Below are positions 1-6,609 of a stretch of DNA of 6,637 nucleotides, in pieces. The stretch is from an uncultured Bacteroides sp. (lineage in GTDB: Bacteria > Bacteroidota > Bacteroidia > Bacteroidales > Bacteroidaceae). The DNA is taken from positions 1 to 6,637 of the forward strand of contig CAJKDC010000106.1 in assembly GCA_905198575.1 (NCBI GenBank), given 5' to 3'. The notes beneath the pieces are model-generated. The model made no database searches. It was not told the origin of the DNA and was given only the letters and a program-made list of their open reading frames with translations. Position 1 is the stretch's first letter, and every line of letters begins with the position of its first letter. Position numbers and translations under genes: made by a program.

Positions 1-641
1 TGAGCAGTCTCTTTCTGTTTGAGGCCTACGAGTACATTGCTTCCGGACTGGCTACGACACTGGTGTTTCTTTATCCCGTTCTTGTGGCCATCATCATGGT
101 GTTCCTGAGGGTCGTCCCGTCGTGGCCGGTATGGCTGGCTATCGCTGCGACCTTTGGCGGTGTACTTATCATGACGCAAAGTGACGGTACACAGACCATC
201 AACCCCATCGGTGTACTGCTTTCCATCGCTTCGGCATTGGTATATGCACTCTTCATCGTCATCATCAACCGCAGCAAGGCTATTGCCGGTATCTCCAATA
301 CATTGCTCACCTTCTATGCGCTTACGGTAGGGGCAGTGGTTTTCATCGGGAAAATCATCAGTTCCGACACTGCCATCACAGCTGGTATCACGACCGGAAT
401 GGACTGGCTGAACCTGGTAGGACTTGCGCTGTTGCCGACCATCGTTTCGACGGCTACGCTGGCCATCGCTTCCCGTAACATCGGTGCAACGAAGGCTTCG
501 GTGCTTGGTGTATTCGAGCCGATTACGGCTATTGTCGTGGGTACAGTGATGTTTGGCGAACCGCTCACTACGAATATCATTGTCGGTATTTCTATCGCTA
601 TGGTGGCTGTAACGTTTATGATTACGGTAACGAAACGGTAA
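1..641 (+). CDS. EamA/DMT-superfamily transporter, C-terminal part (5' end outside window)
   Basis: This is the C-terminal part of a multi-pass inner-membrane protein of the drug/metabolite transporter (EamA) type. The frame is open from base 3, so the GTG at 63 is an internal valine and not the start. The codons before it read SSLFLFEAYEYIASGLATTL and run straight into VFLYPVLVAIIM, the usual end of the first EamA repeat. About 212 residues are visible. Family members have about 280-310 residues and ten helices, so roughly the first 80-90 residues are missing. The second EamA repeat is complete. It starts near INPIGVLLSIASALVYALF and ends with the conserved block SVLGVFEPITAIVVGTVMFGE, a last helix and a short basic tail (TKR). 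EamA proteins export or exchange small metabolites, but the substrate cannot be predicted. The gene converges with the glycan cassette and probably has no functional link to it. The stop is TAA at 639-641. Confidence 0.9.
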   Translation, partial: SSLFLFEAYEYIASGLATTLVFLYPVLVAIIMVFLRVVPSWPVWLAIAATFGGVLIMTQSDGTQTINPIGVLLSIASALVYALFIVIINRSKAIAGISNTLLTFYALTVGAVVFIGKIISSDTAITAGITTGMDWLNLVGLALLPTIVSTATLAIASRNIGATKASVLGVFEPITAIVVGTVMFGEPLTTNIIVGISIAMVAVTFMITVTKR

Positions 642-661
642 ATCATACATTGCAATAAATA

Positions 662-726
662 AAATGTGGGAATCCATGACTATCCTTCGATAATTTCGCC
701 AGGGATAATTACGGATTCCCACATTT
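662..726 (+). terminator. Long imperfect hairpin between convergent genes, probable terminator
   Basis: A perfect 14-bp inverted repeat (662-675 AAATGTGGGAATCC against 713-726) extends inward as an imperfect stem to 687/701. That gives 26-nt arms with two true mismatches (676/712 and 680/708) and a 13-nt loop (688-700). The outer stem is flanked by A-rich sequence on the left and T-rich sequence on the right, as in a bidirectional terminator. It begins 20 nt after the transporter stop and lies 51 nt beyond the end of the GH2 gene on the other strand. Two non-Watson-Crick pairs (678/710 and 686/702) are G-U in the + strand RNA but C-A in the - strand RNA. The structure therefore folds better as the transporter's 3' end. 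The T-tract is interrupted, so termination efficiency is uncertain. Confidence 0.6.
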
Positions 727-744
727 ATATTATTCAGTACAAGA

Positions 745-765
745 CAAAACAATAGGATTGTTTTG
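745..765 (-). terminator. Small AT-rich hairpin after the GH2 stop, possible terminator
   Basis: A 9-bp perfect inverted repeat (CAAAACAAT at 745-753, ATTGTTTTG at 757-765) with a 3-nt loop lies 12 nt downstream of the GH2 stop on the - strand. The - strand transcript after it reads UCUUGUACUGAAUAAU, which is only moderately U-rich. The stem has just two G-C pairs, so it would be a weak terminator alone. It may act together with the larger hairpin at 662-726. An overlapping repeat, AAGACAA (741-747) with TTGTCTT (772-778), reaches into the stop codon and would compete with it. Confidence 0.35.
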
Positions 766-776
766 GAGGTATTGTC

Positions 777-3464
777 TTATTCAAAATCACTCTGCTGCTT
801 TTCAACCTCTTTAAGTTTCAGACGGCTGAGCTCCTGCTGAAGTCTTTTTATCTCTTTCTCGCAATCACTTCCTCCCTCAGACACCGATTTACTTTCCCGT
901 CTGTGGCCTTCCAGTAAAGAAGAAAGTTCCTGCTTGTCAGCAATCAGCTTATGCTTCGAAGCAACCGACTTTATGATGAGCTCGGCAGATAAGGGAGTAT
1001 GAATGCCTTCAAATACGACGGAAGCCGTTACCTTTATCTCACCGGCATTGGTATTGGCACGGACCAATACAGGAGCTGTTCCCCATTGTACCTGACGAGG
1101 GTTAGTGAAAGTAACATCGTCTGCGACTAACTCACCGTTTCCTTCAATCTCAAACTTAATATGATAATTATTCAGACGCTTGATATTCCCTTTATCATCT
1201 GCTACAGCCGCAATAACTGTAACCAGATCTGAGCCGTTTGCTTCAAAGTCCATGTTTTCGTTATCTGCCCACAAGATAAGCTTTGAAGGACGGCGTGTCG
1301 GCATCACCTTATGAGTAGCTACCACTTTACCATCAATCAAACCTTCGGCAAGCAGATAAGAATCTTCGTGTTTATTTTCACGGGCAAGTTTCTTGTCATA
1401 CATTACATCCCAGACATTTTCAAAGGTAATTACCGGTGAAGGCATTCCGGCCGCGTTCTTATCTTTTTTGTATACCATCTGCTTTCCGCCCTTGCAATAG
1501 GTCAGACGCACCTCGTCGCAATTGCTGTAAACGGTTACACCCTTTGGAGAGAAAGGAGTCATAGCATTGGCTATATATACCATAGGACCTGTTTCGGAGA
1601 TAAGATTTTCATTCTTTTCGGCCGACCGTTGCGAACAGAACATATAATACGACAATTTAGGCTGACGGAATGCATCCATTATACCACCGTAGAATGGGTC
1701 CGGATGGTATCCGCGCTGATGGTCGAATGAATGCCACAGGCATCCTCCCATGTGGTGCCGGCTGTTTCTGTATAAAGCATCATAACAGGTATACATATAA
1801 TCGGTCTTTGCATATCCCTGCGCCTGAATCAACATCGGGACTTCTCCCCATGCCCTGCTCACACGGCTAGGTGAGTTATGCGAATTCCAGTCGTCTACAT
1901 TGTCGCCCCATTCGCGTGTAAAATACGAAATTTCAGGATTCAAAGTCTTTGTATTAAATGCACCACCTTCCCCATTGAGAGGATGCGTGAAATGAATCGG
2001 GAAATATTCACTGCCACGTGCGGTTACATCACAACCTGCGTAACAGTAAGGATATGGATATTCTTCGTGTAGAATATCAACTACATTCTTGGCAAAATCC
2101 TCCGGATACCATGTTTCGTTGAGAATAGGCTCCCACATCCAAACCGATGGATGATTGCGGTCGCGCCGTACCATATTGCGTATATCATTGTATACTCTTT
2201 GGGCAAAAATAGGGGCATCATTCCAGAACTGCCATCCGGGAGTGTTTACGATAACAAAAAGTCCCAGTTCGTCGCATGCATCCATAAAAGCCGGGTCCTG
2301 CGGATAGTGGGCATTTCTTATCACTCTTAGTCCTGCATCGCGCAGCTTCTTTGCATCCCTCCAATGAAGACTGTTGGATAAAGCGTTCCCAACAACGGCA
2401 AAATCCTGATGTCTGTTGGCTCCAATCAACGGATACGGGTAAGGTTTGCCATTTAGCCAGAAACCATCTTTCCCTTTAAATTCGACACTTCGTATACCGA
2501 TTCTTCTTCGATAGCCGTCAATTATATTGTCATTCTTATCTTTGATATATACGTGTAGCTGATATAGATAGGGAGAATCTGGCTCCCACAAATGAGGGTT
2601 TTCGACATTCATACCCACCGTCGTGGTACGGGCTTTCCCTTTTGAAAGAGAAAAGCTTTTACTGCCGGACTGAACCTTATTTCCATTTCTGTCATACAGT
2701 TCGTATTCCACTTTTCCTGAGAATGACTTTGATGACACATTTCTTATATGAGCATCCAAACGTATATCTGCTGATTGTTCTGAAACATTATTATACGAGA
2801 CAAACAAACCTCCACCGGCTGTTTCATTTTCATAATTAGGGTCTGTCAAATAGACATCATTATGAGCTATCATCCAACAGTCACGGTATATACCACCAAA
2901 ATATGTAAAGTCTAATGTTTCCTGACTCTTTCCCGGCGGGTAAGAAATATCATCACTATTGTCTGCCCAAACAGTTATTATATTGTCTTTTCCATATACA
3001 AGGTGTTCTGTGACATCAGCTATAACAGGGAGGAATCCGCCGAAATGCTCCTTCACCAGTTCACCATTCACCCACACTTTGCTCTTACCCATAATCGCTT
3101 CGAAGTGGAGGAACAGTCTTTTGCCTTTCCATTCCTCTTCCGGTGTGAAATGTTTGCGGTACCACACTTCACCCTGATAGTTTATACAGCCGCTTGCTTC
3201 TGTAGGAACTGTTTCTATTCCATCAGGAAGAGATACTAATGCCCAGCCGCTGTCATCAAAATCAATCTTCTCGGCACCCTCCACATTTCCTTTGTGAAAG
3301 CGCCAGGCCGGATTCATACTATAGACAGTTCTGCCTGTACCTGGCAACTGGTAAAAACCTGCGGTCGAATATTCAGGTGTATAAGCTTTAATTTCATTAC
3401 ATGCAATGAAATTAAGAATTAAGACTGACAAAAATTGCAGTAAAGCATACTTGATATATTTCAT
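777..3464 (-). CDS. Exported GH2 family glycoside hydrolase (beta-galactosidase-like) with C-terminal coiled coil
   Basis: This 895-residue retaining exo-glycosidase probably removes a terminal beta-linked sugar, most likely galactose, though GH2 also includes beta-glucuronidases and beta-mannosidases. Residues 1-27 are an export signal. C22 in FIAC could be a lipobox cysteine, so it is either a lipoprotein or is cut near IKA27. The order is an N-terminal jelly-roll sugar-binding domain (about 48-205, with FEAIMGKSKVWVNG and FGGIYRD), an Ig-like domain (about 216-325), a TIM barrel (about 330-625), a beta domain resembling DUF4982 (about 630-720), an invasin/Big-like Ig domain (about 725-832) and a charged tail. 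The predicted acid/base is E450 in WEPILNET, where the usual G before NE is L. The predicted nucleophile is E518 in TREWGD. Residues 866-890 form a short coiled coil (I872, L875, L879, L882). No promoter was seen in the 60-nt gap upstream, so it is probably the last gene of the operon. Confidence 0.9.
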   Translation of the reverse strand: MKYIKYALLQFLSVLILNFIACNEIKAYTPEYSTAGFYQLPGTGRTVYSMNPAWRFHKGNVEGAEKIDFDDSGWALVSLPDGIETVPTEASGCINYQGEVWYRKHFTPEEEWKGKRLFLHFEAIMGKSKVWVNGELVKEHFGGFLPVIADVTEHLVYGKDNIITVWADNSDDISYPPGKSQETLDFTYFGGIYRDCWMIAHNDVYLTDPNYENETAGGGLFVSYNNVSEQSADIRLDAHIRNVSSKSFSGKVEYELYDRNGNKVQSGSKSFSLSKGKARTTTVGMNVENPHLWEPDSPYLYQLHVYIKDKNDNIIDGYRRRIGIRSVEFKGKDGFWLNGKPYPYPLIGANRHQDFAVVGNALSNSLHWRDAKKLRDAGLRVIRNAHYPQDPAFMDACDELGLFVIVNTPGWQFWNDAPIFAQRVYNDIRNMVRRDRNHPSVWMWEPILNETWYPEDFAKNVVDILHEEYPYPYCYAGCDVTARGSEYFPIHFTHPLNGEGGAFNTKTLNPEISYFTREWGDNVDDWNSHNSPSRVSRAWGEVPMLIQAQGYAKTDYMYTCYDALYRNSRHHMGGCLWHSFDHQRGYHPDPFYGGIMDAFRQPKLSYYMFCSQRSAEKNENLISETGPMVYIANAMTPFSPKGVTVYSNCDEVRLTYCKGGKQMVYKKDKNAAGMPSPVITFENVWDVMYDKKLARENKHEDSYLLAEGLIDGKVVATHKVMPTRRPSKLILWADNENMDFEANGSDLVTVIAAVADDKGNIKRLNNYHIKFEIEGNGELVADDVTFTNPRQVQWGTAPVLVRANTNAGEIKVTASVVFEGIHTPLSAELIIKSVASKHKLIADKQELSSLLEGHRRESKSVSEGGSDCEKEIKRLQQELSRLKLKEVEKQQSDFE

Positions 3465-3524
3465 ATAAAAATAGTATAATGGATGGTTGATACCTAATAA
3501 TCAGCAATGTTGTATTATAAAAAA

Positions 3525-4601
3525 CTACTTCTGCCGATTGTCTGCACTGCCTGCTTTACCTGCAAACATAACGATAAAAGAGTCTGCCCCTTTTTTCACG
3601 GCAAACGACAGCATTACAGGCTTTCCATTTTCCAGAAACACAAAAGGACGTTCCATATTGTCTACTTTCATAACTGTGCCGTCTTTTAGTGGTATCTGCT
3701 TTTTGCAAACCACATAATGCCGGGCTTTTTCCCAGTTGATGCCATCTGCCGAAGTTATCAGGCCAATGAAATCGCCTCCATGTGCATGGAAAATTGCATA
3801 ATATCTTTTCCGTTCCGGATCAAACCAGACAAAGACATCTTCCGTGGGAATATCGGCAAAGGCTGGTTTGTCGCTTAATGTAAAAGGCCCCAGTGGAGAA
3901 GTTCCTGTCCCTACGGCCTGTATCAGTCGCCTTTTCTCCGAACGGACGTCATCTCCCTTGATAATCAAAACAAATTTGCCGTCTTCTCCCCGACAAACTG
4001 AAGGGTTGACGGCTACATGCTCGATAGGTCCATTGGGTTCCAATAAAGGATGATCTGCTCTTTTCCAGGGGCCGTTCAAAGAGGAAGACACGGCAACGTC
4101 TGCCCTTTGCCGGTTACGTAAATCATTCCATCTTGCGTGCGAATATCCTACACGGGCGACTTCCTTCAAAAAAGAATCGGACCAGTTTTCTTCTCCGCTA
4201 TTGGTGGAGATGTAATATAAATAAAACCGATTATCCCACTGGCGCACCTGAACATTATGCGCTGTTACTGCATCCCACGAACCTGTACGCCCCTTCAATA
4301 CCGTTTCCTGATAACGGTAAGGACCTTCCAAACGTGAGGCTGTCGCATGAGCTATCTCCGAATGAGTCAGCCATGCTGTAAATCCCAAACTCTTAGGCCA
4401 CCGTGAATAGAATAAATGATAGGTGCCCGAATCGTCTTTAATAAAGGAGTTACACCAATGGTAATACCCGGCATCTCTGACAAAAGCACTGGAATCTACC
4501 GGATGAATGAAGGCAGAAAGGTCCAAATCATCTTCCGGCTGCCCCCACACCCGGCAAAATACACTCCCCAGCAAGACAAAACATAATGCAAGTTTTTTCA
4601 T
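3525..4601 (-). CDS. Exported five-bladed beta-propeller glycosidase-like protein (GH43/GH117-like)
   Basis: This 358-residue exported protein looks like a five-bladed beta-propeller glycoside hydrolase of the GH43/GH32/GH117 kind. The signal peptide is residues 1-20, with cleavage likely after VWG20. C16 does not fit a lipobox because F precedes it. Blade-like repeats of the form A/S-x-x-L-x-GP-aromatic recur at 88-95 (ASRLEGPY), 172-179 (SSSLNGPW) and 234-240, each after a strand such as YHLFYSRWP or RFYLYYIST. Polar residues likely to line the pocket are D43 (RDAGYYHW), W109-D110, H115-N116, N199-P200, E254-D255, H272/H274 and E317 in MERPFVF. One acid early and one in the last third is typical of propeller glycosidases, but the catalytic residues cannot be assigned by eye. 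Inverting alpha-L-arabinofuranosidase, xylosidase or anhydrogalactosidase-type activities are all possible. It starts 8 nt after the sulfatase stop, so translation is probably coupled. Confidence 0.8.
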   Translation of the reverse strand: MKKLALCFVLLGSVFCRVWGQPEDDLDLSAFIHPVDSSAFVRDAGYYHWCNSFIKDDSGTYHLFYSRWPKSLGFTAWLTHSEIAHATASRLEGPYRYQETVLKGRTGSWDAVTAHNVQVRQWDNRFYLYYISTNSGEENWSDSFLKEVARVGYSHARWNDLRNRQRADVAVSSSLNGPWKRADHPLLEPNGPIEHVAVNPSVCRGEDGKFVLIIKGDDVRSEKRRLIQAVGTGTSPLGPFTLSDKPAFADIPTEDVFVWFDPERKRYYAIFHAHGGDFIGLITSADGINWEKARHYVVCKKQIPLKDGTVMKVDNMERPFVFLENGKPVMLSFAVKKGADSFIVMFAGKAGSADNRQK

Positions 4602-4609
4602 ATCTGTTA

Positions 4610-5974
4610 TTATTTAAGGTCAAAAATACTTTCTGCCACTTTAAACGAAGCCTTATGAGCTGCTGCCATTTCATCCAGATCTTTTACAACTTCCGGATGC
4701 TGTGCAGCTATATCATACTTTTCACTCGGGTCGGTTCCCAAATCGTACAGTCTGGGCTTATCATAAACCACTACCGGATCATTGCCATAAGCTGATTTAT
4801 TCCTATAATGTAACTTATATTTTCCCTTGCGGACTGCATAGAACTGACTGCCCCGATAGAAGAAAAAGTTCTCACGCTTCGGAGTCGCCCGACTGTCCTG
4901 CAGCACATTCAACAGACTAACACCATCTAGTTCTACTCCAGCAGGTAAATCTATTCCTGCCATCTCGCAACACGTAGGAAGCAAGTCCAAAGTGCTTCCC
5001 ATCTGCGTGATATGCCCAGGTTTCACCATACCGCCCCACATGATACAAGGAACTCTGAAACCTCCTTCACAATGCGAATTCTTTCCGTCGCGCAACGGAC
5101 CGGCAGAACCTCCGGCCTGTTTATAAGGCAACCAAGGACCGTTGTCCGAAGTAAAAACCACCCAAGTTTTCTGATCCAAGCCTAACTGACGGAGTGTTTG
5201 CAGTATCTCGCCGACGCTCCAGTCCAACTCCTCGATTGCATCACCATATTCTCCCCGGTCTGAAGTTCCTTGAAAACGGCTCGAAGCATATACAGGGAAA
5301 TGAGGCATCGGATGAGCCAAATAAAGGAAGAATGGATGCTTTTGATGGGAACGGATATATCGGGTAGCCACCTCTGTCAGGCGCTTTGTCAGCTGGGTTT
5401 GATCCGGTTCCCGTTCAACCTCTTTCTCCTGTTCATAGACAACCAATTCATAAGGATAATTCTTATTACCCAGTTTCATCTGTTCTTTCCGGCTCATGTC
5501 GTTAGAGAAAGGCATGCCATAAAAATAATCGAATCCGTGCTGCAGGGGCATGTATTGAGGCAAATGTCCCAGATGCCATTTGCCTATGCAGGCTGTGGTA
5601 TATCCGGCTTGTTTCAGTAATTCGGGAATCGTCTGTTCTTCTGCCGGCATGCCTCCCGGGGAATCAGGAAAAAGAACACCTTTCTTATCTCCATACATAC
5701 CTGTACGGACACCTAATCTTCCGGTCAATAATCCGGCTCTGCTTGGTGAGGAAACCGAAGCTGATACATAAAAGCTACTCCACTTCTGTCCTTCCAATGC
5801 CATTTTATCCAAGTTGGGCGTTTTTGTAGTAGGACTGCCAAAACAAGACAAATCGCCATAACCCATATCATCACAATTGATAATAATTATATTGGGTTTG
5901 GTTGGGGTTGATGCTATCCCTGCTTCTATCCCAATCAAGGAAAAAGGGAGCGTCCATAAAAGTGCTGTTTTCAT
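4610..5974 (-). CDS. Exported S1-family sulfatase, serine type
   Basis: This 454-residue sulfatase of the alkaline-phosphatase superfamily (SulfAtlas S1) hydrolyses sulfate esters, here presumably on a glycan. Residues 1-21 are a signal peptide ending near GIAS. The first sulfatase signature is SVSSPSRAGLLTG (73-85) and places S75 as the residue converted to formylglycine. Because this is Ser and not Cys, maturation would need an anaerobic radical-SAM maturase (anSME) encoded elsewhere. The second signature is GYTTACIGKWH (124-134), with K132 and H134. Metal ligands are probably D35 and D36 in INCDDMGYGDLSCFG, plus D277 and N278 in TSDNGP. Other likely active-site residues are R79, H225 and K298. 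The length is normal and no key residue is missing. The start ATG directly precedes a good signal peptide. An in-frame ATG 18 nt upstream runs into TAA after three codons. It is first in the operon, behind a clear promoter. The subfamily and target position cannot be assigned. Confidence 0.93.
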   Translation of the reverse strand: MKTALLWTLPFSLIGIEAGIASTPTKPNIIIINCDDMGYGDLSCFGSPTTKTPNLDKMALEGQKWSSFYVSASVSSPSRAGLLTGRLGVRTGMYGDKKGVLFPDSPGGMPAEEQTIPELLKQAGYTTACIGKWHLGHLPQYMPLQHGFDYFYGMPFSNDMSRKEQMKLGNKNYPYELVVYEQEKEVEREPDQTQLTKRLTEVATRYIRSHQKHPFFLYLAHPMPHFPVYASSRFQGTSDRGEYGDAIEELDWSVGEILQTLRQLGLDQKTWVVFTSDNGPWLPYKQAGGSAGPLRDGKNSHCEGGFRVPCIMWGGMVKPGHITQMGSTLDLLPTCCEMAGIDLPAGVELDGVSLLNVLQDSRATPKRENFFFYRGSQFYAVRKGKYKLHYRNKSAYGNDPVVVYDKPRLYDLGTDPSEKYDIAAQHPEVVKDLDEMAAAHKASFKVAESIFDLK

Positions 5975-5999
5975 TTTGTTTTAATATTTCATTTTTTCA

Positions 6000-6016
6000 G
6001 GAGAATCAGAATCTCC
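6000..6016 (-). repeat. Small inverted/direct repeat in the sulfatase 5' leader
   Basis: In the predicted 5' leader of the sulfatase mRNA the + strand reads GGAGAATCAGAATCTCC. The outer five bases pair (GGAGA with TCTCC) around a 7-nt loop, and the hexamer AGAATC occurs twice in tandem (6002-6007, 6008-6013). It lies about 25 nt upstream of the start codon. It might be a minor leader hairpin, but no known riboswitch fold is recognised and it may be incidental. Confidence 0.25.
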
Positions 6017-6045
6017 GTGTTTTTCATTTAATCGGGTTTTCTCCA

Positions 6046-6076
6046 CAAAAATATTGTTTTTGTGATTTAAAACAAA
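6046..6076 (-). promoter_or_regulatory. Bacteroides-type sigma-ABfr promoter for the sulfatase operon
   Basis: On the - strand, TTTG (6076-6073) is followed by exactly 19 nt and then TATTTTTG (6053-6046). This fits the Bacteroides housekeeping consensus of -33 TTTG and -7 TAnnTTTG. Transcription would start around 6040 and give a leader of about 65 nt before the sulfatase ATG. It is the only promoter of this quality found upstream of any of the three - strand genes, which supports one polycistronic transcript. Confidence 0.65.
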
Positions 6077-6082
6077 ATAGGC

Positions 6083-6093
6083 ACCTTTAAGGT
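6083..6093. promoter_or_regulatory. Short palindrome upstream of the -33 box, possible regulator site
   Basis: ACCTTTAAGGT is a palindrome with 5-nt arms around one central base. It ends 6 nt upstream of the -33 TTTG element of the sulfatase operon promoter. An activator of a glycan-utilisation operon would bind in such a position. The site is short and could occur by chance. Confidence 0.25.
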
Positions 6094-6130
6094 CATTCCC
6101 GAATCCTCCATTTTTAAAGCGCGACTCCCG

Positions 6131-6337
6131 TCAATAGCTTCTATTCCTTATGTCCAGCGTAACATCTATATAACTGCGTCGGCCCTCAATGTAATCGGCA
6201 TACAGGGTCTCCGCATCCTTTCCTTTCAGAATACGGCATTTGCCGCACATTTCACAGTCGTGCAGGCATTTCCAGGCATCGATTACAAAGGTTTGTCGTT
6301 CTTCCCGGGTAGATTGTTCTATTGGGGGAGGTGTCAT
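6131..6337 (-). CDS. Small four-cysteine protein of unknown function
   Basis: This is a 68-residue soluble protein with no signal peptide or membrane segment. Its core is a compact cluster C24-x3-C28-x2-C31-x2-C34 within WKCLHDCEMCGKC, followed by a charged, probably helical part (KGKDAETLYADYIEGRR) and a short tail ending in RNRSY. The spacing suits a Zn2+ or Fe-S ligand set. The first three cysteines have radical-SAM-like CX3CX2C spacing, but the protein is far too short for a radical-SAM barrel and lacks the usual aromatic residue before the third Cys. It could be a small metal-binding or regulatory protein. The ATG at 6337 lies about 30 nt downstream of a -7-like element. It is on the same strand as the glycan cassette but 156 nt upstream, with the cassette's promoter between, so it is probably a separate unit. 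No function is assigned. Confidence 0.7.
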   Translation of the reverse strand: MTPPPIEQSTREERQTFVIDAWKCLHDCEMCGKCRILKGKDAETLYADYIEGRRSYIDVTLDIRNRSY

Positions 6338-6368
6338 AGGTTATAATTTATCAAAGATTAATATGATG

Positions 6369-6376
6369 CAAATATA
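6369..6376 (-). promoter_or_regulatory. Possible -7 element for the small Cys-rich gene
   Basis: The - strand reads TATATTTG, which fits the Bacteroides TAnnTTTG -7 element, and lies about 31 nt upstream of the ATG at 6337. No TTTG is found at the expected -33 position (around 6396-6399), so this is a partial match in an AT-rich stretch. A start near 6362 would give a leader of about 25 nt. Confidence 0.35.
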
Positions 6377-6382
6377 TATATT

Positions 6383-6399
6383 TTTTTACCGATTAATTA
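6383..6399 (+). repeat. Direct repeat copy 1, carrying half-site TTTACCGA
   Basis: TTTTTACCGATTAATTA matches copy 2 at 6600-6616 in 16 of 17 positions. On the - strand it covers most of the spacer between the -7 element and the expected -33 position of the small Cys-rich gene. A bound repressor would block transcription there. Confidence 0.4.
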
Positions 6400-6591
6400 T
6401 GCTGTTTTTATAAATTCCCCAGCAAAGCTTTGACTTGTATAAACTAACTTGCAGTATATAAGCTTCACTGAGTGGTGAGGCAAACTACGATGTGGTTTAT
6501 AGAAGGGAATTATAAGCTCAACACCTAACAATATCACAAAATACATTTGCATAAAAATCTATTTTTCCACAGGAGGTTTACTATCAATACT

Positions 6592-6609
6592 TCGGTAAAT
6601 TTTTACCGA
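6592..6609. promoter_or_regulatory. 18-bp inverted repeat, putative operator
   Basis: TCGGTAAATTTTTACCGA has two perfectly complementary 8-nt arms around a central TT. The spacer is too short for a good RNA hairpin, so a dimeric DNA-binding protein is the more natural reading. The right arm lies inside direct repeat copy 2 (6600-6616), and the same half-site recurs at 6385-6392 upstream of the small Cys-rich gene. The regulator is not in the window. Confidence 0.45.

Noticed and set aside
63..641. GTG at 63 as the start of the transporter gene
   Set aside because: The frame is open upstream to base 3 and encodes typical EamA sequence, so the gene begins outside the window.
314..655. 113-codon open frame on the - strand across the transporter
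   Set aside because: It is antisense to a clear EamA gene and looks like low-complexity V/I/T/M shadow sequence without a domain.
3487..3717. + strand open frames over the propeller gene's 3' end
   Set aside because: They mostly overlap the propeller coding sequence in antisense and have no initiation context or family resemblance.
4576..4601. Lipobox at C16 in the propeller protein
   Set aside because: The residue before the Cys is Phe, which does not fit the Gly/Ala/Ser requirement. Signal peptidase I cleavage near residue 20 is more likely.
5270..5620. 116-codon open frame on the + strand within the sulfatase
   Set aside because: It is antisense to conserved sulfatase sequence and shows no recognisable motif.
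6438..6501. Stem TATAAAC/GTTTATA as a tRNA or structured RNA
   Set aside because: There is no tRNA-like T-loop or anticodon arm, the inner pairing is poor and no known RNA family is recognised.
6571..6576. AGGAGG as a ribosome binding site on the + strand
   Set aside because: No ATG, GTG or TTG follows at a usable distance with an open frame.
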